Shown: positions 24,630 through 35,755 of the stretch, piece after piece
Layout: the number at the start of each line of letters is the position of its first letter
Position numbering within the stretch: position 1 is the first letter of the stretch
NCBI GenBank assembly: GCA_023055355.1
Contig: JALJCS010000053.1
Location: forward strand, 124,001-188,000
DNA length: 64,000 nt
Direction of reading: 5' to 3'
Source: Agelaius tricolor
Taxonomy: Eukaryota > Chordata > Aves > Passeriformes > Icteridae
Translations under genes and position numbers: made by a program
Notes under the pieces: model-generated
What the model was told of the DNA's origin: nothing
Database searches by the model: none
The model's input: the letters and a program-made list of their open reading frames with translations, nothing else

Positions 24630-24860
24630 AACATTGGTTAACTTCATGTTTAATGGCCTTTCCCAAGCTGTTGCAACCAGTAGTAGAAAACTCATTAAAC
24701 CCAGTTGTCATTTTAACCACACACAGATTTATACGCACGCACCGCTGTGCCTTCGTGCAGTAAAGCTTTCTGTTGGCGTTTGAATTAATTAATCCTTTTC
24801 TTTTGGCTTTATTATCATGTAGATAGAAACTTCCATGTTATCTTGCCCCTGATTTAATTC
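24630..24860. promoter_or_regulatory. Candidate conserved non-coding element
   Basis: The segment is non-repetitive, low in G-runs and dense in homeodomain-type AT cores: CTAATTAAC near 24626, TTTAATGG near 24649, ATTAATTAATC near 24785 and TTTATTATCATG near 24809. It also contains TTTATACGCACGCACC, an unusual CpG-containing word in AT-rich DNA. This texture is common in vertebrate developmental enhancers. The call rests on look alone. Confidence 0.2.
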
Positions 24861-27292
24861 AACCCATGTTTAAAACATGAAACTAAGGGCAGAATAATCC
24901 ATCCTGGCAATGGAAAGCCACGTTTGGCTTCCTTTCTTCTCTTGAAAATGGAGCAATGGTTTCGAGTAACAAGGATGTCATCTTTTTGAGAGAGACATTT
25001 TTCCATCAAAATATTTCATTTTTGAAACCAAAATATATTAAGGAAAAAGACAGTCATTTCAATAAAACCTTCTGCAAATGTGTTTTTTGTTAAGGTGCAT
25101 GGAAACAGCTTTTCTTCAACAACACAATCATTTTTTCTGTTGTTTTATGTTTAATTTTACAAGTATATATTTATCTTGACTTTTTACAGTATAATGTTAT
25201 GAAAAAAATCCAGCAATTAAATAAAATTAATTCAGGAGTTCAAGCAAAATAAAGTTATCTGATGAGATTTCAGAAAAAAAATTAAACCCTCAATCCAGAT
25301 GCAGTTGCTCTGATTTCTTCATTTGAAGAAATGGGCATAATTTTAAAAAAAAGCCCCTAGACAAAAAGCTGTTTCCTAGATACCCATTATTCCTGTTTTC
25401 AAGCAGGACACTGAACAGTTTTAGACTCAGCACTTTATCTTCTACAAAACAGCAAAAGGATTTTTATAGTACGGGGTTGCAAAATAGGTTTTGTTTGTGA
25501 ACTCTGAATAATTCTACTAGTTGAGGGAGTCATAGTCTTCTGAATACACTTGTATTGTGTTGAGGGATTATGGTAGAAATGTCCCAAAACTTCAAACAAA
25601 TATTCATGTCAAGCCTCAGAGGTCTAGGAAAATAGGTTTTATTATATATACTGCCAAATATTTAACCAGTAAGGCAGTATAAACACGTATCTTATTTTCT
25701 CAAATTTGCACTGCAGCCTTGGCCCCATCCTTGGAGAAGTGCAAACAGAAACCCTGTTTGCTACTGTACCTTATCACAATGTCATCATTCATGGGAGAAA
25801 CCACTCAGAGCAGCTGCTAAAAATACAAGGGACATCCTCCTCCCAGCCACATGTCATGGCCTGATTTCCTCTCTGCCACAGAATTATCCACCTGCTGACC
25901 CCCGTTTTCACAAAAACCCAGATTCAGCCTGATTCAGACCCCATGCTAAAGAGATCTGGGAGAGCTGAGAATTTGACAAAACCTCCTTTAGTCTCCTCTG
26001 TGACCATCCCAGTGAAGAAAAAGCAAGAATTTCCCAGTTTTCAAGACCTCAGGAACACAAAGCTGCTGTACAGAGCTTCATCAGGGACACCAAAATGTCC
26101 CAGCAGATCTTTCCAAGAAGCCCAACTCAGCTTGGAGGGTGGAAGGGCTGCTGGAAATGTTGATCCTGTCCCAGGTTTAGCTTCTGCCTCCCCTGAATGC
26201 CCTCTGCCCCTCCACGGCACCATCCCCTGCACAGCCTTGGCCATCTCCTCACCACAGTCAGGCCCAAAGATGAAATGCTTTTATGAAGCTCAAAGGATGA
26301 AGGAGAATAAACCCTTTTTTTTTTTCTTCAAAAGAAAGGGTTTCAAATTTTTTTTCAAAAATTTTTCAAACATTTTAACAAAAATTCAAAATTCAATTTT
26401 TTTTTAGTTTTTTTTTTTTCAAAGGGCTAAAGTTTTCAGCTGAGATGTAACTATTTACTTTTCTCCCAGGGCATGACACATGTGAGAATGTTAAAGAAGC
26501 AACATTCAGTGGGGTTTGTATGTCACCTTTTCTGTTTCATGTGAAAATCTGATCCTATTTCTGCATGCTGGATGCACCAGGCCACACTTCTTCTTCCATA
26601 AACTGAAAATAAATCTGTCACACAGACAGCTGCTGCAAAAACCACACAGGCTGCTTGTGCCAGCTTACAGAGACATCAGCTTCAGGCTTGAACCTTACAA
26701 TTTGTTTATCACTGCTGCTGCAAACTCTTCATGTGTTTTTTTAGCATCATGGCCAGTTAGAAAGCAGTGACATTTATACTTGAGGGACATGTATGGGTTT
26801 ATGAATGGAAATAGGTTAATTATCAGAATTAGGTTTATTAACAAAGGAACTGCAGTGCTTAGGACACATTACTTTTCCTTAAAATATTTAGATCACCTGT
26901 TTTGTTTTTGCTTTTTTTTTTTAAAAAAAAAATTGGTTTAAACATTAAGCTACTGTTATATCCTGGTAAGGACAAAAAGAAAAACAACCCAACAATGAAA
27001 GAATAAACACACTGAAACTTTAAACTGCTCTTGAGTGTAAGCCAGAGAGAGCCCTGGTGAGATAAACTGCTCCATCTCTGCAGAGAAAACGTTCAGGAGG
27101 TGGAAAATTGGAGCTGCTCACTGGGACCTGGTGTCTGCAGCAGGGTGATTCTCACCTGTGCTGGCCGTGGATCCCAGCTGGCACACAGCCACAGCACCTT
27201 CCAGCAGGCAGCTGGCACCTCCAGCAAATATTCTGTGGCACTGCACAAAATGCAGAGATGACCACAAGAGTGCACAGCATGTGCTGAGCTGA
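24861..27292. other. Unique DNA with one 43-base word shared with 28089-28131
   Basis: AT-rich sequence with no gene. Positions 24968-25010 match 28089-28131 at 39 of 43 bases in the same orientation. A/T homopolymer tracts occur at 26313-26420 and 26910-26930. A somewhat GC-richer frame at 25943-26407 is not convincing. Confidence 0.5.
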
Positions 27293-27678
27293 TGTGACCG
27301 TGTTCACAGGGGTCTCAGGTTGAGGGAAGAGATGAGGATCTGACTCCGTGTTTCAGAAGGCTTGATTTATTATTTTATGATATATATTATATTAAAACTA
27401 TACTGAAAGAATAGAAGAAAGGATTTCATCAGAAGGCTGGCTAAGAATAGAATAGGAAAGAATGAATAACAAAGGTTTGCGGCTCGGCTCTCTGTCCGAG
27501 CCAGCTGGGCTGTGATTGGCCATTAATTAGAAACAACCACATGAGCCCAATCCCAGATGCACCTGTTGCATCCCACAGCAGCAGATAATCATCGTTTACA
27601 TTTTGTTCCTGAGGCCTCTTGGCTTCTCAGGAGGAAAAATCCTAAGGAAAGGATTTTCCATAAAGGATGTCTGTGACA
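27293..27678 (-). mobile_element. Solo LTR, 386 bp, class II-like (copy 1, inverted)
   Basis: TG...CA ends (TGTGACCG... and ...CTGTGACA) are flanked by AGCTGA on both sides (27287-27292 and 27679-27684), a perfect 6-bp target-site duplication. The sense is minus: read that way it has GGCCAATCACAGCCCAGC, a GGCTCGG...CCGAGCC hairpin, an AT-rich segment with AATAAATCAAGCC (polyA signal) and a short U5. It pairs with the plus-strand copy at 40304-40688, with which it aligns end to end at roughly 90% identity by eye. No internal retroviral sequence is present. Confidence 0.9.
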
Positions 27679-28861
27679 AGCTGAGATCTGATTTTAGTCT
27701 CCGAGGCAAAGGGAAGCTCCACAGAACCTGCAGGACAAAGCAGCTTTTGGCTCCTCTGTGACTCAGGGGAAAACCCAGGACACCCTCTGAGAGCCGTGGC
27801 AAGGTCACTTCTAAAAATGGATTTCCCCATTCCGCCGCTCACTTTTCTTTGCTGGGCAGCCCTTCCTCTAATCTCAGGAAAGGTTCTTCCTGCACCCCAG
27901 GCCCTGTGATGCTGCCACCCTGATCTGTCCCACTGGCAGGGATATCCCCTGGCAGACTGCACTCAGCAGATCCGGGCTCTGAGGGGAAGGTGATGCACAG
28001 ACAGCAACTGTACAGTGTCCCAAAATGCCCCAAAATGTCCCAGAATTAGCAGCCTGGCTGTGGCTTCCATGCTCAGGCCAGCTCCAGGAACAAGGATGTC
28101 ATCTCTTAGAGGGAGACGTTTTTCCATCAAAGAGCATTTTTCCACAGAGCTGGGCTAGGGCAGGAGCTGCGCTGTGAATCTGAACAGCATCTGCAAGGAA
28201 AAATGCTAAATGTGTATAAATCAAGATGAATCCACAGGCATGCCTGGGCCTTTTCCAATTGCCCATTCACTTGTTCTACTCAGGATCTCTGTGATCCCTG
28301 GAAAACACACTAAGGTATGCATTTTGGGACTGGAGTTCCTGCCCTGTGAATGTTTGAGTATAAATCTCATGGAACTGAGAAGCTGGCTACATTTTTTTGC
28401 TTAATCCTGCACCACCTTCTTTAGTTTGTGTAAGCAAAAGGAAGAAACAACCAGATACGGGTTAATTTTACCACTGCTCCTCCAGTTTTCCCCTTTTCTC
28501 ACCAAACCCACAGTTTTCAGGGCTGCTCTCTGGCACAGTCAAGCTCAAGGCATCCAGGACAATTTGTGCTACAGCAATTCCAAGCCAAGGAATTCCATCC
28601 ATCTGGGAGAAACTGAGGCAGGCAGAGGCCCAAGAAGGCGGGATTGAAAGCAGGACCAAAAATGTGCTTTTGACAGAGCCCTCTTTGGATGCTTAGGCTG
28701 TAACAGGAGCTGTGGGTGTGCTCCAGACTCTTCCCCTAAGCACAGCTGCTCCCTTCTCACACAGGATTTAGCTGCAGAGCTGCACAGGTCTGCTCGTGGC
28801 AGGTGAAAATGGGGCCCAGGCTCATTTTCGTCATGGAATGAGTACAAAGAGAGCAGAAGGG
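27679..28861. other. GC-richer unique DNA, no gene supported
   Basis: This is less AT-rich than its surroundings, with many CAGG/CCTG words and several overlapping open minus-strand frames (27596-28145). None has family features. It carries the second copy of the 43-base shared word (28089-28131). Confidence 0.45.
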
Positions 28862-29340
28862 CATTGGGTGTGTCACTGTGGTGCCTTGTGGCCTAGAACA
28901 GAAGCTGGAGGAGTTAAAGAATAAAGTAAGGGTTTTATTAAAAGGATCTCCTCAGTGGATGCACCTTGGGCAGCACAAGAGCCCAGCCAGGGCTGCACCC
29001 AAGATGAACCAAAATGGTCACAAAATGCAAAACTGCTCATGGGGGTCTCTCCCTTGGATCAGTTCTGCTCCATTTGCATCTTGCAGTTCATTGTCCCATT
29101 CCAGCTTTAGCCCCTGCAGTCCCACCCTGCTTGTTTTTCTCTCTCCAGCCCACGGTGTTTGTGCTCTTGGGGCTGAGATTTGGATCATTTGTCCTTGGTG
29201 CCCAGCTGGAGCAGGAATTGTTTTGTCTCCCTGCTCTGTGCACAGAGCTCACCATGCCCTCATGTGAAGCCCAGACCCACACACTAAAGCAGCACAGAAT
29301 CTGAAAAATATAAATATAAAAGCCAAAACCTGAGGCATCA
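28862..29340 (-). mobile_element. Probable LTR or LTR fragment
   Basis: On the minus strand the order resembles an LTR: a TATA-like segment (plus-strand TATAAATATAAAAGCC near 29309), a GC-rich middle, and AATAAAACCC (plus-strand GGGTTTTATT at 28931-28940) about 70 bases before the presumed U5 end. The motif around 28944-28980 (GGATCTCCTCAGTGGATGC and onward) looks like avian LTR sequence I have seen. I could not find paired TG/CA ends with a target-site duplication, so the limits are approximate and the class is unknown. Confidence 0.4.
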
Positions 29341-29959
29341 GCCAAAACCTGCACTCAAGCCTGGGTGCTGATCTCCTGTTCCACTCCCAGGTGACTGCGC
29401 CCTCAGCCCTGTTCCTTTATTGGCTTTTTCAGCCCTCCTTTTGTCATTATCTGAGCTGGTTTTTGGCTCTGCTGTTGTTCAATTCTATATTCAGACTTGA
29501 CTGGCCAGCAGAATAGGGGGTGAAGTACAAAACTGGGCTTCCTCTTAATATCTAGATGTGCTTGTGCTTTGTGATAAAAGAGAAGCTGCAAGAATTAGTC
29601 AATATCAATCAGTGAGAAGGGTAACTTTGTCCCCTTATACAGACCTTGAACAAAACATTCCCAGACACCTCTCACCATCAAAGATACCACCCCTGGAAGA
29701 AACTGACCTACCAATTAAGGCTGAGGTGTAAAACACACCAACTGTGGGGAGCCTTGTAATCCACGGGACTGTGTATTATTTTTCTCAAGGAAGAAAACTT
29801 GAAGAACGTTACAAACTCTTTCCTCTCTTTTAAAACACACAATAAAAGTATGATCACAATGCACAGATTTTTTGGCTCTTATCTGAGATATTGGTTCCTG
29901 TCTTTTTTTTTCCCCAGAAAGTCATCCGATCATGGCAATGGGTCTGTTTTGCTTAACAG
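29341..29959. other. Unique DNA, no gene seen
   Basis: Mixed sequence. The word GCCAAAACCTG occurs at 29322 and again at 29341, a 19-base-period duplication at the edge of the probable LTR. No gene was recognised. Confidence 0.45.
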
Positions 29960-30041
29960 GCTCACAGTATGGCATACTTCCGTATTTCCAACTTCACATT
30001 TAGTCAAAGAAAGGAAAGAGATTTCTACACACCACTTACAG
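29960..30041 (+). other. Weak candidate internal exon
   Basis: An 82-base segment lies between a good acceptor-like site (CTGTTTTGCTTAACAG ending at 29959) and a good donor-like site (TTACAG then GTAGGC). Frame 1 is open for 27 codons plus one base and encodes a peptide containing YFRISNFTFSQRKERDFY. The family is unknown and no phase-matched neighbour was found. It may be a chance pairing of splice-like words or an lncRNA exon. Confidence 0.12.
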
Positions 30042-31321
30042 GTAGGCTGTGGGTTTTTGTCAGCACTACCAGAATAACTTCAGACCACGACCAACAAGAC
30101 TATTGCACCATTTTAGACAGACCCTCCAAACCCACAAAAATTGGTAGAAGATCAGATTGCAAATTCCATAGAGTTTCACCAGCTGAAAAATCTCATGCAA
30201 ATTCTACCTGTATTGCAGCCCTGCTTGTTTGTCTAAGATAGGTTACAGCTTGAAATAACCTTGCCAAGAACGCCAAGTGATGGAATCTAAATATTTTGAC
30301 CAGGATGACTGCACTACTAACATATCCTCACTTTCTAATAGCTTCTTGAATTTCATTATCTTCAATATATGCTGCAGGGAGCAATACCGTGTTGCTAATG
30401 GAAGTTACATGAAGAACTATTTCTTTAGGACACTCTTCATCTCATATTTCTAATATTCCAAATGGAGATTGTTTTAATCTGTTGGAGACTCCATCCTGTG
30501 CTTTGTAATAGTAAAACTTGTGCTGTTTTTGGTGGGGCCAAAATCAAACATACAAAACTCCTCCCAGTTTGATTTTATAACTTACTTGTAAGTCTTTGGG
30601 GGGAAAAGAAAAATGAAAAGAAAAAAGAAAAATGTTTATGAAGTAACTACTGAAAGCCTCCATATGGGAGCAATGATGTTGCAAAAAACATTGTTTTACC
30701 TCATCAATCACTCTTGTTAACCACAACAGAAATGCTGGCTCAGTGCAATTGAAAACTAGCACTTGCTTAGCTCATCTCTGCATATTTTCATCCTATCCAG
30801 TAGATATTCTAGTTAGCCCTTCCAAATTTCGGGATTTGTGGTGATGAATGCATACACCAGAAAGAGAGAGGAACCATTATTCAGTGCCTGCTCTACCTGA
30901 TCGGTGCAGGTTTGGAAACAGATCTGTTGGAAGCACAGTTTTTCCAACACTCCTGAATGTTTATACCTTCTATATTTAGTTTTTTGCAGGCAGGAGTTTT
31001 CAATTTTCATGGCTTAATTCACTTGTAAATCAGGTAAATATCCTGGCCATTGTGACCAATGCAATATTGCAGCTACAGCCTCACTTGAGTCAGCTCAATA
31101 TTTACCCTAAAATGAACGGTTTTCTCTATCAATGAACATTTCCTCATGGCTAACACTCATCTCAAGTTGTGAATTTGCTTACTTTTTCCAAGTTAGAAGT
31201 GTAATTATAGCTGCAGAATTCAAAGTGGTTCTTCATTCATCTTGTATAGGCAAGTGGAGGAAGAATTTGGCCAAAGCTTGCAATTACTGGCTAATTATTA
31301 GTTCAATTAGATTTGGACGGT
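30042..31321. other. Unique DNA, no gene seen
   Basis: AT-rich sequence, including an A/G-rich patch near 30603-30635. No repeat family, RNA gene or exon was supported. Confidence 0.55.
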
Positions 31322-31470
31322 GATTGTTGTTGCTGTTGTTGTTGTTTTGGTATTTCTTATTTTTTGGTCTTTGTTTTTGGGAGGGGTTTTTTCTTCGTTT
31401 TGTTTTGGGTTTTTTTGTGCTTGTTGGGCTTGTTCTCATTGTTTTTGTTTGTTTGTTTGCTTGTTTTTTA
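31322..31470. repeat. T/G-rich low-complexity tract
   Basis: GTTGTTGTTG and TTTTTGG units, ending GTTTGTTTGTTTGCTTG. Same class as the tracts at 13050, 16903, 37462 and 56927. Confidence 0.8.
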
Positions 31471-32682
31471 AAATTTAATCTTGTCATCGCATAGAATATT
31501 GCTGTGGCATCCAGAGACAGTATTAACAGTTATCTTCTCAACTTCAAGCTTCAAAAGAACTGTGACCTGATTTGAAATGTCTGCAGATAAGCAAATGACA
31601 TTTGCTAACCACCAGTCATTACCACTGATAATTTAACATTGTTGGTAAAATTGTCTGGATATCTGGGTATTTTACTCAGGTGCTGCTTGGAAAAATTTAT
31701 GTCTGACTTAGCCCAAATTCTAGCAATCAATGAGCTAAAGCAAAATTTCTGCTCATTCTCCTTTGGAGGCTCAGATGGAAAAAATACGCTGGTTTTGGAA
31801 AGCAGCTGCTTGGGGATTTTTTTGTGAGCTTGTGTGTTTGTGTGTGGGGTAAGTGTATGTTTTTTTGTTTGTGTTTTTTAAATTTCTTTTTACAAATGTA
31901 CAAATAAATAGGATTAATGCACCAGTATCTGCTGGAGGAAAGCAGGGTCACCATCTTACAGCAGAAAAAGTATTTAATAATACCCAGTTATGACTATATC
32001 TAGAACTGATTTGAAGGTGTGTATCCCATTTTTTCCTTTTTTTTCCTTTTCTGCACTGATTTTCTTATTCGCATTTTTCTCCAGAAAATTCAGATGTGAA
32101 TGTATGCAGAAAGCCGAAGCAAAGAATATTTATGTCAGACCAAAGAAACAGCAAAATAATGCTTTGCTTTCTCTTGCCACATATCACATATCAAAAAGAA
32201 AGAAAATGCCATAAGTAGAAAATCACAAACTGTGGAATGCAGAGACCCATTTTCATGTTGGCTCGTTTTGGAGGCTCCATTGCAAAGACCAGAGCTCAGA
32301 TTATTTTTGTTTATATATGCCTTCTCCTCTGTAAACACCCATTTTACTGCTGTTTGCAATGACAGATTGGATCAAATAATGAGAACCTAATAGCAGCTGG
32401 ATAGATTTACATGAAATGTCATATACATTCACAAATAACGAGGCAGTTCACTGTGACACTGTATTAATGGACGTGTTTTTAAAAAAAAATCAGAATAATT
32501 TCAATGAGAAATCTCTGCTTTTCATCATGACTATTCTTGCATAGTTTTATATTCTATATTTGTTAAGATTTTAAAGAAGGTACCATATATCACAAGTATT
32601 TGTATCATGATTTCAACTGAAGTTGTAAAGTAGTATAAAACTGTGTAAAAATATTTTTAATTCTTTACCAAGGTCCGTCCTT
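31471..32682. other. Unique DNA, no gene seen
   Basis: AT-rich, non-repetitive apart from GT-rich words around 31828-31880. No gene was recognised. Confidence 0.55.
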
Positions 32683-33016
32683 CCTTCCTTCCTTCCTTCC
32701 TTCCTTCCTTCCTTCCTTCCTTCCTTCCTTCCGCCACTTCCTTCCGCCACTTCCTTCCGCCACTTCCTTCCGCCACTTCCTTCCGCCACTTCCTTCCGCC
32801 ACTTCCTTCCTTCCTTCCTTCCTTCCGCCACTTCCTTCCTTCCTTCCGCCACTTCCTTCCGCCACTTCCTTCCGCCACTTCCTTCCGCCACTTCCTTCCG
32901 CCACTTCCTTCCTTCCTTCCGCCACTTCCTTCCGCCACTTCCTTCCGCCACTTCCTTCCGCCACTTCCTTCCTTCCTTCCGCCACTTCCTTCCTTCCTCT
33001 CTCCCTCCCTCCCATC
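32683..33016. repeat. Compound satellite: (TTCC)n with a 13-bp GCCACTTCCTTCC unit
   Basis: The array starts as a pure TTCC tetramer. From 32733 the word GCCAC appears 17 times (32733, 32746, 32759 ... to 32981). Most intervals are 13 bases. A few are 21 (32827 to 32848, 32900 to 32921, 32960 to 32981) and one is 29, each being 13 plus whole TTCC units. The array thus shows blocks of six, one, five, four and one 13-mers separated by tetramer expansions. Each 13-mer carries a CpG. The Gly/Arg/Lys/Glu-rich minus-strand frames (up to 180 codons) are artefacts of the repeat. Confidence 0.95.
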
Positions 33017-34739
33017 ATTAAAATGGTTATAAATAAGGATTTATAAGTCTCAACCCTCCACAGATCTGTACTCCGTTGGAAGTTTTCTATCAATTTTTGG
33101 ATATTACTCCTAGGAATAAGCACAGCAAATTTCCAGCTCTGTTCCCACAGAGATGTGAACCTGATTTGGAACCTGCCACTCACTCTACCTGTTCCTGTGT
33201 TTTCCACGTGCTGAACAACAGCTTCAACAGCTCATTTCCTCAACACTGCTTGAAATCCTTTCAGCCTCCTGAACCAAACCCGGAAAATTAATGTGGAGCT
33301 GAAGAGCTGCATTTTGAAGGAGGCAGCAGAAGGAAGTTTTGTCGTTATGGTCCCTGCAGCCCAAACCATTCAATGGTTTTTTGAAAGAGGGAAGCAAACT
33401 GGTAAAAGAAAAATAAATCATGACCCTTTAAAACCAAAAACACAAATGCCACACACTCACATGTTTTAATAACTGAATGATATTTCTTTTAGGAATAAAA
33501 TTGGTTAGCGATTTTAATGCCTGGCTGGTAAAAAGACTTTTTTTTTAACTCCACTCGAATTTATTTCCAGGTTATGAACTCTAAAAATTTCATCAGCAGG
33601 CACTACAGACTGGAAATTCCTGAAGGAAGAAGGAACACACAACATTTCCTCAGAGCTGCAATTTGTTTCACTTGGTGCACAGCTAAACTTTACTGGAAAT
33701 GAGAGTCACCATCTATCCCTTAAAAGTGTCTTGTTCTTCGGGGGAGGTGTTATTTGATTTAGTGTTTCTTTATCCATGAGGAATTTTTATTCATTGTCAG
33801 GAGAGTGGGAATAAATATTTCCCATAGGAGTTGGAATGCGCCTGCAAGTTGCCAAGTTATGGGGGTGATTCAGAATTCTGAACTAACAGATGTTAACAGC
33901 GGAGAAAAGCTAAAAATGGATGTTGAGCACTCAACCTGCCACTTGACAGAGAGGAAGACCATCTTGATTCATATTTTCCTGTAGGGAATTTCTAAAATTC
34001 TCCATCATGTAATGGAGAACTCTTTTAATTCAATTACTTCTTGCTGTACAATTTTCCTCCAAAACTGCTAATGAAAAGCACAGTTGTGAAGCTTCATGTA
34101 CAATGACATTTGTAAACTAGAAATATTGACATTTTCACATTTCAGAAGTGACAACTTGGAAAAAAAAGCTGAAGCTGTCCTTCCATATCTATCAACACAT
34201 ATGAAACATGCATTTAATACCATTTTATTATATTTTAACTAGTTGTTTTACTAGTGGTTAAGCAGGTGTGGCCCAGAACAAAGTGAAACACACAAAGTTG
34301 TTGGCCTCAGCAAGCAGTGATTTTGTGTTAACAATGATGAGATTAACAGCAAGAGAATCAGAGGTGGAGCTTTTTGAAAGCTTGTCAGATTTTTGTTTCA
34401 CATAAGCAAAACAATGTGTGGGTGGCAAAGAAAAAAAAAAAACCCCATCCCTTGCTACGGGCGAACTTGAGAAATTCACCTCGGGAGTTAAAGATCAGGT
34501 TTGTTTTTTGGTTTTTTTTGGGTTTTTTTTGTCATATCTGCAGTATTGTGATTGACTAAACAAGAGCAAGAGGCAGATAATCTGTTTGTGGATAAAGGAT
34601 GCACTCGTGGCTTAAATCAACAAGGAAATCCCAGGCTGGCTGACATGGACTGCCTGCAAGATCCTCAGCTCTTCCACAGCTCCCCAGGTTCTGTCACAAC
34701 ACTGGCAAGGTCAAGGCATCACTGGTGTTCATGACATCA
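33017..34739. other. Unique DNA, no gene seen
   Basis: AT-rich sequence with short T/G (34500-34531) and A-run (34428-34442) tracts. No repeat family or exon was supported. Confidence 0.55.
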
Positions 34740-35040
34740 CTAATGCTTTTTAATTAAGCAGAAGTAATCCTGCCCTTAGACTGCACTTGATTTCAATTAA
34801 TTTTTGTAATTCACAAAGGGAGTCCCAGAAGTATTTGCTAATGCTGTGTTTCCTCAATGGAAATAATGATGGTTTCCCAAACTGTTAACAGGGGGTTGAC
34901 ACTGCTAATTATAAACCTAAACAGATCTCTCTAAAGCCAGTGGCTTAACATTTGTTTGAAGCTTGAGGTAAGGGTCTGTGGTGATTTTTATTTCTTCTGA
35001 AATGAATGACCCAACTTTAATTCATTTTCTCAACAGCTTT
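34740..35040. promoter_or_regulatory. Candidate conserved non-coding element
   Basis: Non-repetitive sequence with many homeodomain-type cores (TTAATTAAGC near 34750, CAATTAATT near 34795, GCTAATTATAAAC near 34903), plus TTTGCTAATGC and AATAATGATGG words and no homopolymers. The texture is enhancer-like, but conservation was not tested. Confidence 0.2.
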
Positions 35041-35639
35041 GCTAGAAATTTAATATCTTTATTTCAGTCGTAGATGCTGCTGGTTCTTGAGGGCTCTTTC
35101 AAGTCCCTGCACTTCAGTAATTCACTGGAACTCAACATTAGTGGGTCTTAACCTTGGCAAGAATTACTCTTGAGACACCTTAATAATAAGCCAAATGATT
35201 ATATAAAGAGCCAATAAGCTGGTGGTTTTGGTACACTTCAGCAAGATAGTTTTAAAAAGGCAGACATTGTCCCAAACATCCCTTGAAAAAAGAATGTGTC
35301 CCCAAAACCCCAAACTACCTTCAGAGTGGCAGCTGTTCCATGCAGAGCTGAGACTTGGGACTTCATCAGTATTGAATATTTCATTAAATGGGGGGGCATC
35401 TACCAGCACGCTCACAGTAGCAGCTCAGTTTCTCTCATTTAATCCTTCATCCCTGTTTCCTTGGGTGCAACACAGGAACCAGGAAGAAGCAAACTCGTCT
35501 GGGTCTGGTTTGTAGGCGGCAGAACCAGCTTATTTAAATCAGAGCCACCACAGTGCCCATCAGCAGCCCTGCAACACAACAGCCCTGAATTACCTTGCAC
35601 GTGGCACTTCTGTGTAGGATTTGCCCAGGCTGTTCCCCG
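35041..35639. other. Unique DNA, no gene seen
   Basis: Mixed sequence with short open frames on both strands around 35164-35515. No motif was recognised. Confidence 0.45.
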
Positions 35640-35755
35640 TTCAATACAGCAGAATGCTAATCAACACGTTTAATTAATTAGCATTTATACACAGGGCCCG
35701 AAGCCTTAATTAACATTCCTCTCTGATTAAATTGCTGCTGAGGATTCCAAGTCTC
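35640..35755. promoter_or_regulatory. Candidate conserved non-coding element with clustered TAATTA sites
   Basis: In about 115 bases there are AATGCTAATCAAC, TTTAATTAATTAGC, CCTTAATTAAC and CTGATTAAATTGC, separated by the mixed word CAGGGCCCGAAGCC. This density of homeodomain/POU-type sites in non-repetitive DNA suggests an enhancer core. No promoter elements were identified. Confidence 0.25.

Noticed and set aside
32613..33207. Gly/Arg/Lys/Glu-rich frames up to 180 codons on the minus strand
   Set aside because: They are translations of the TTCC/13-mer satellite.
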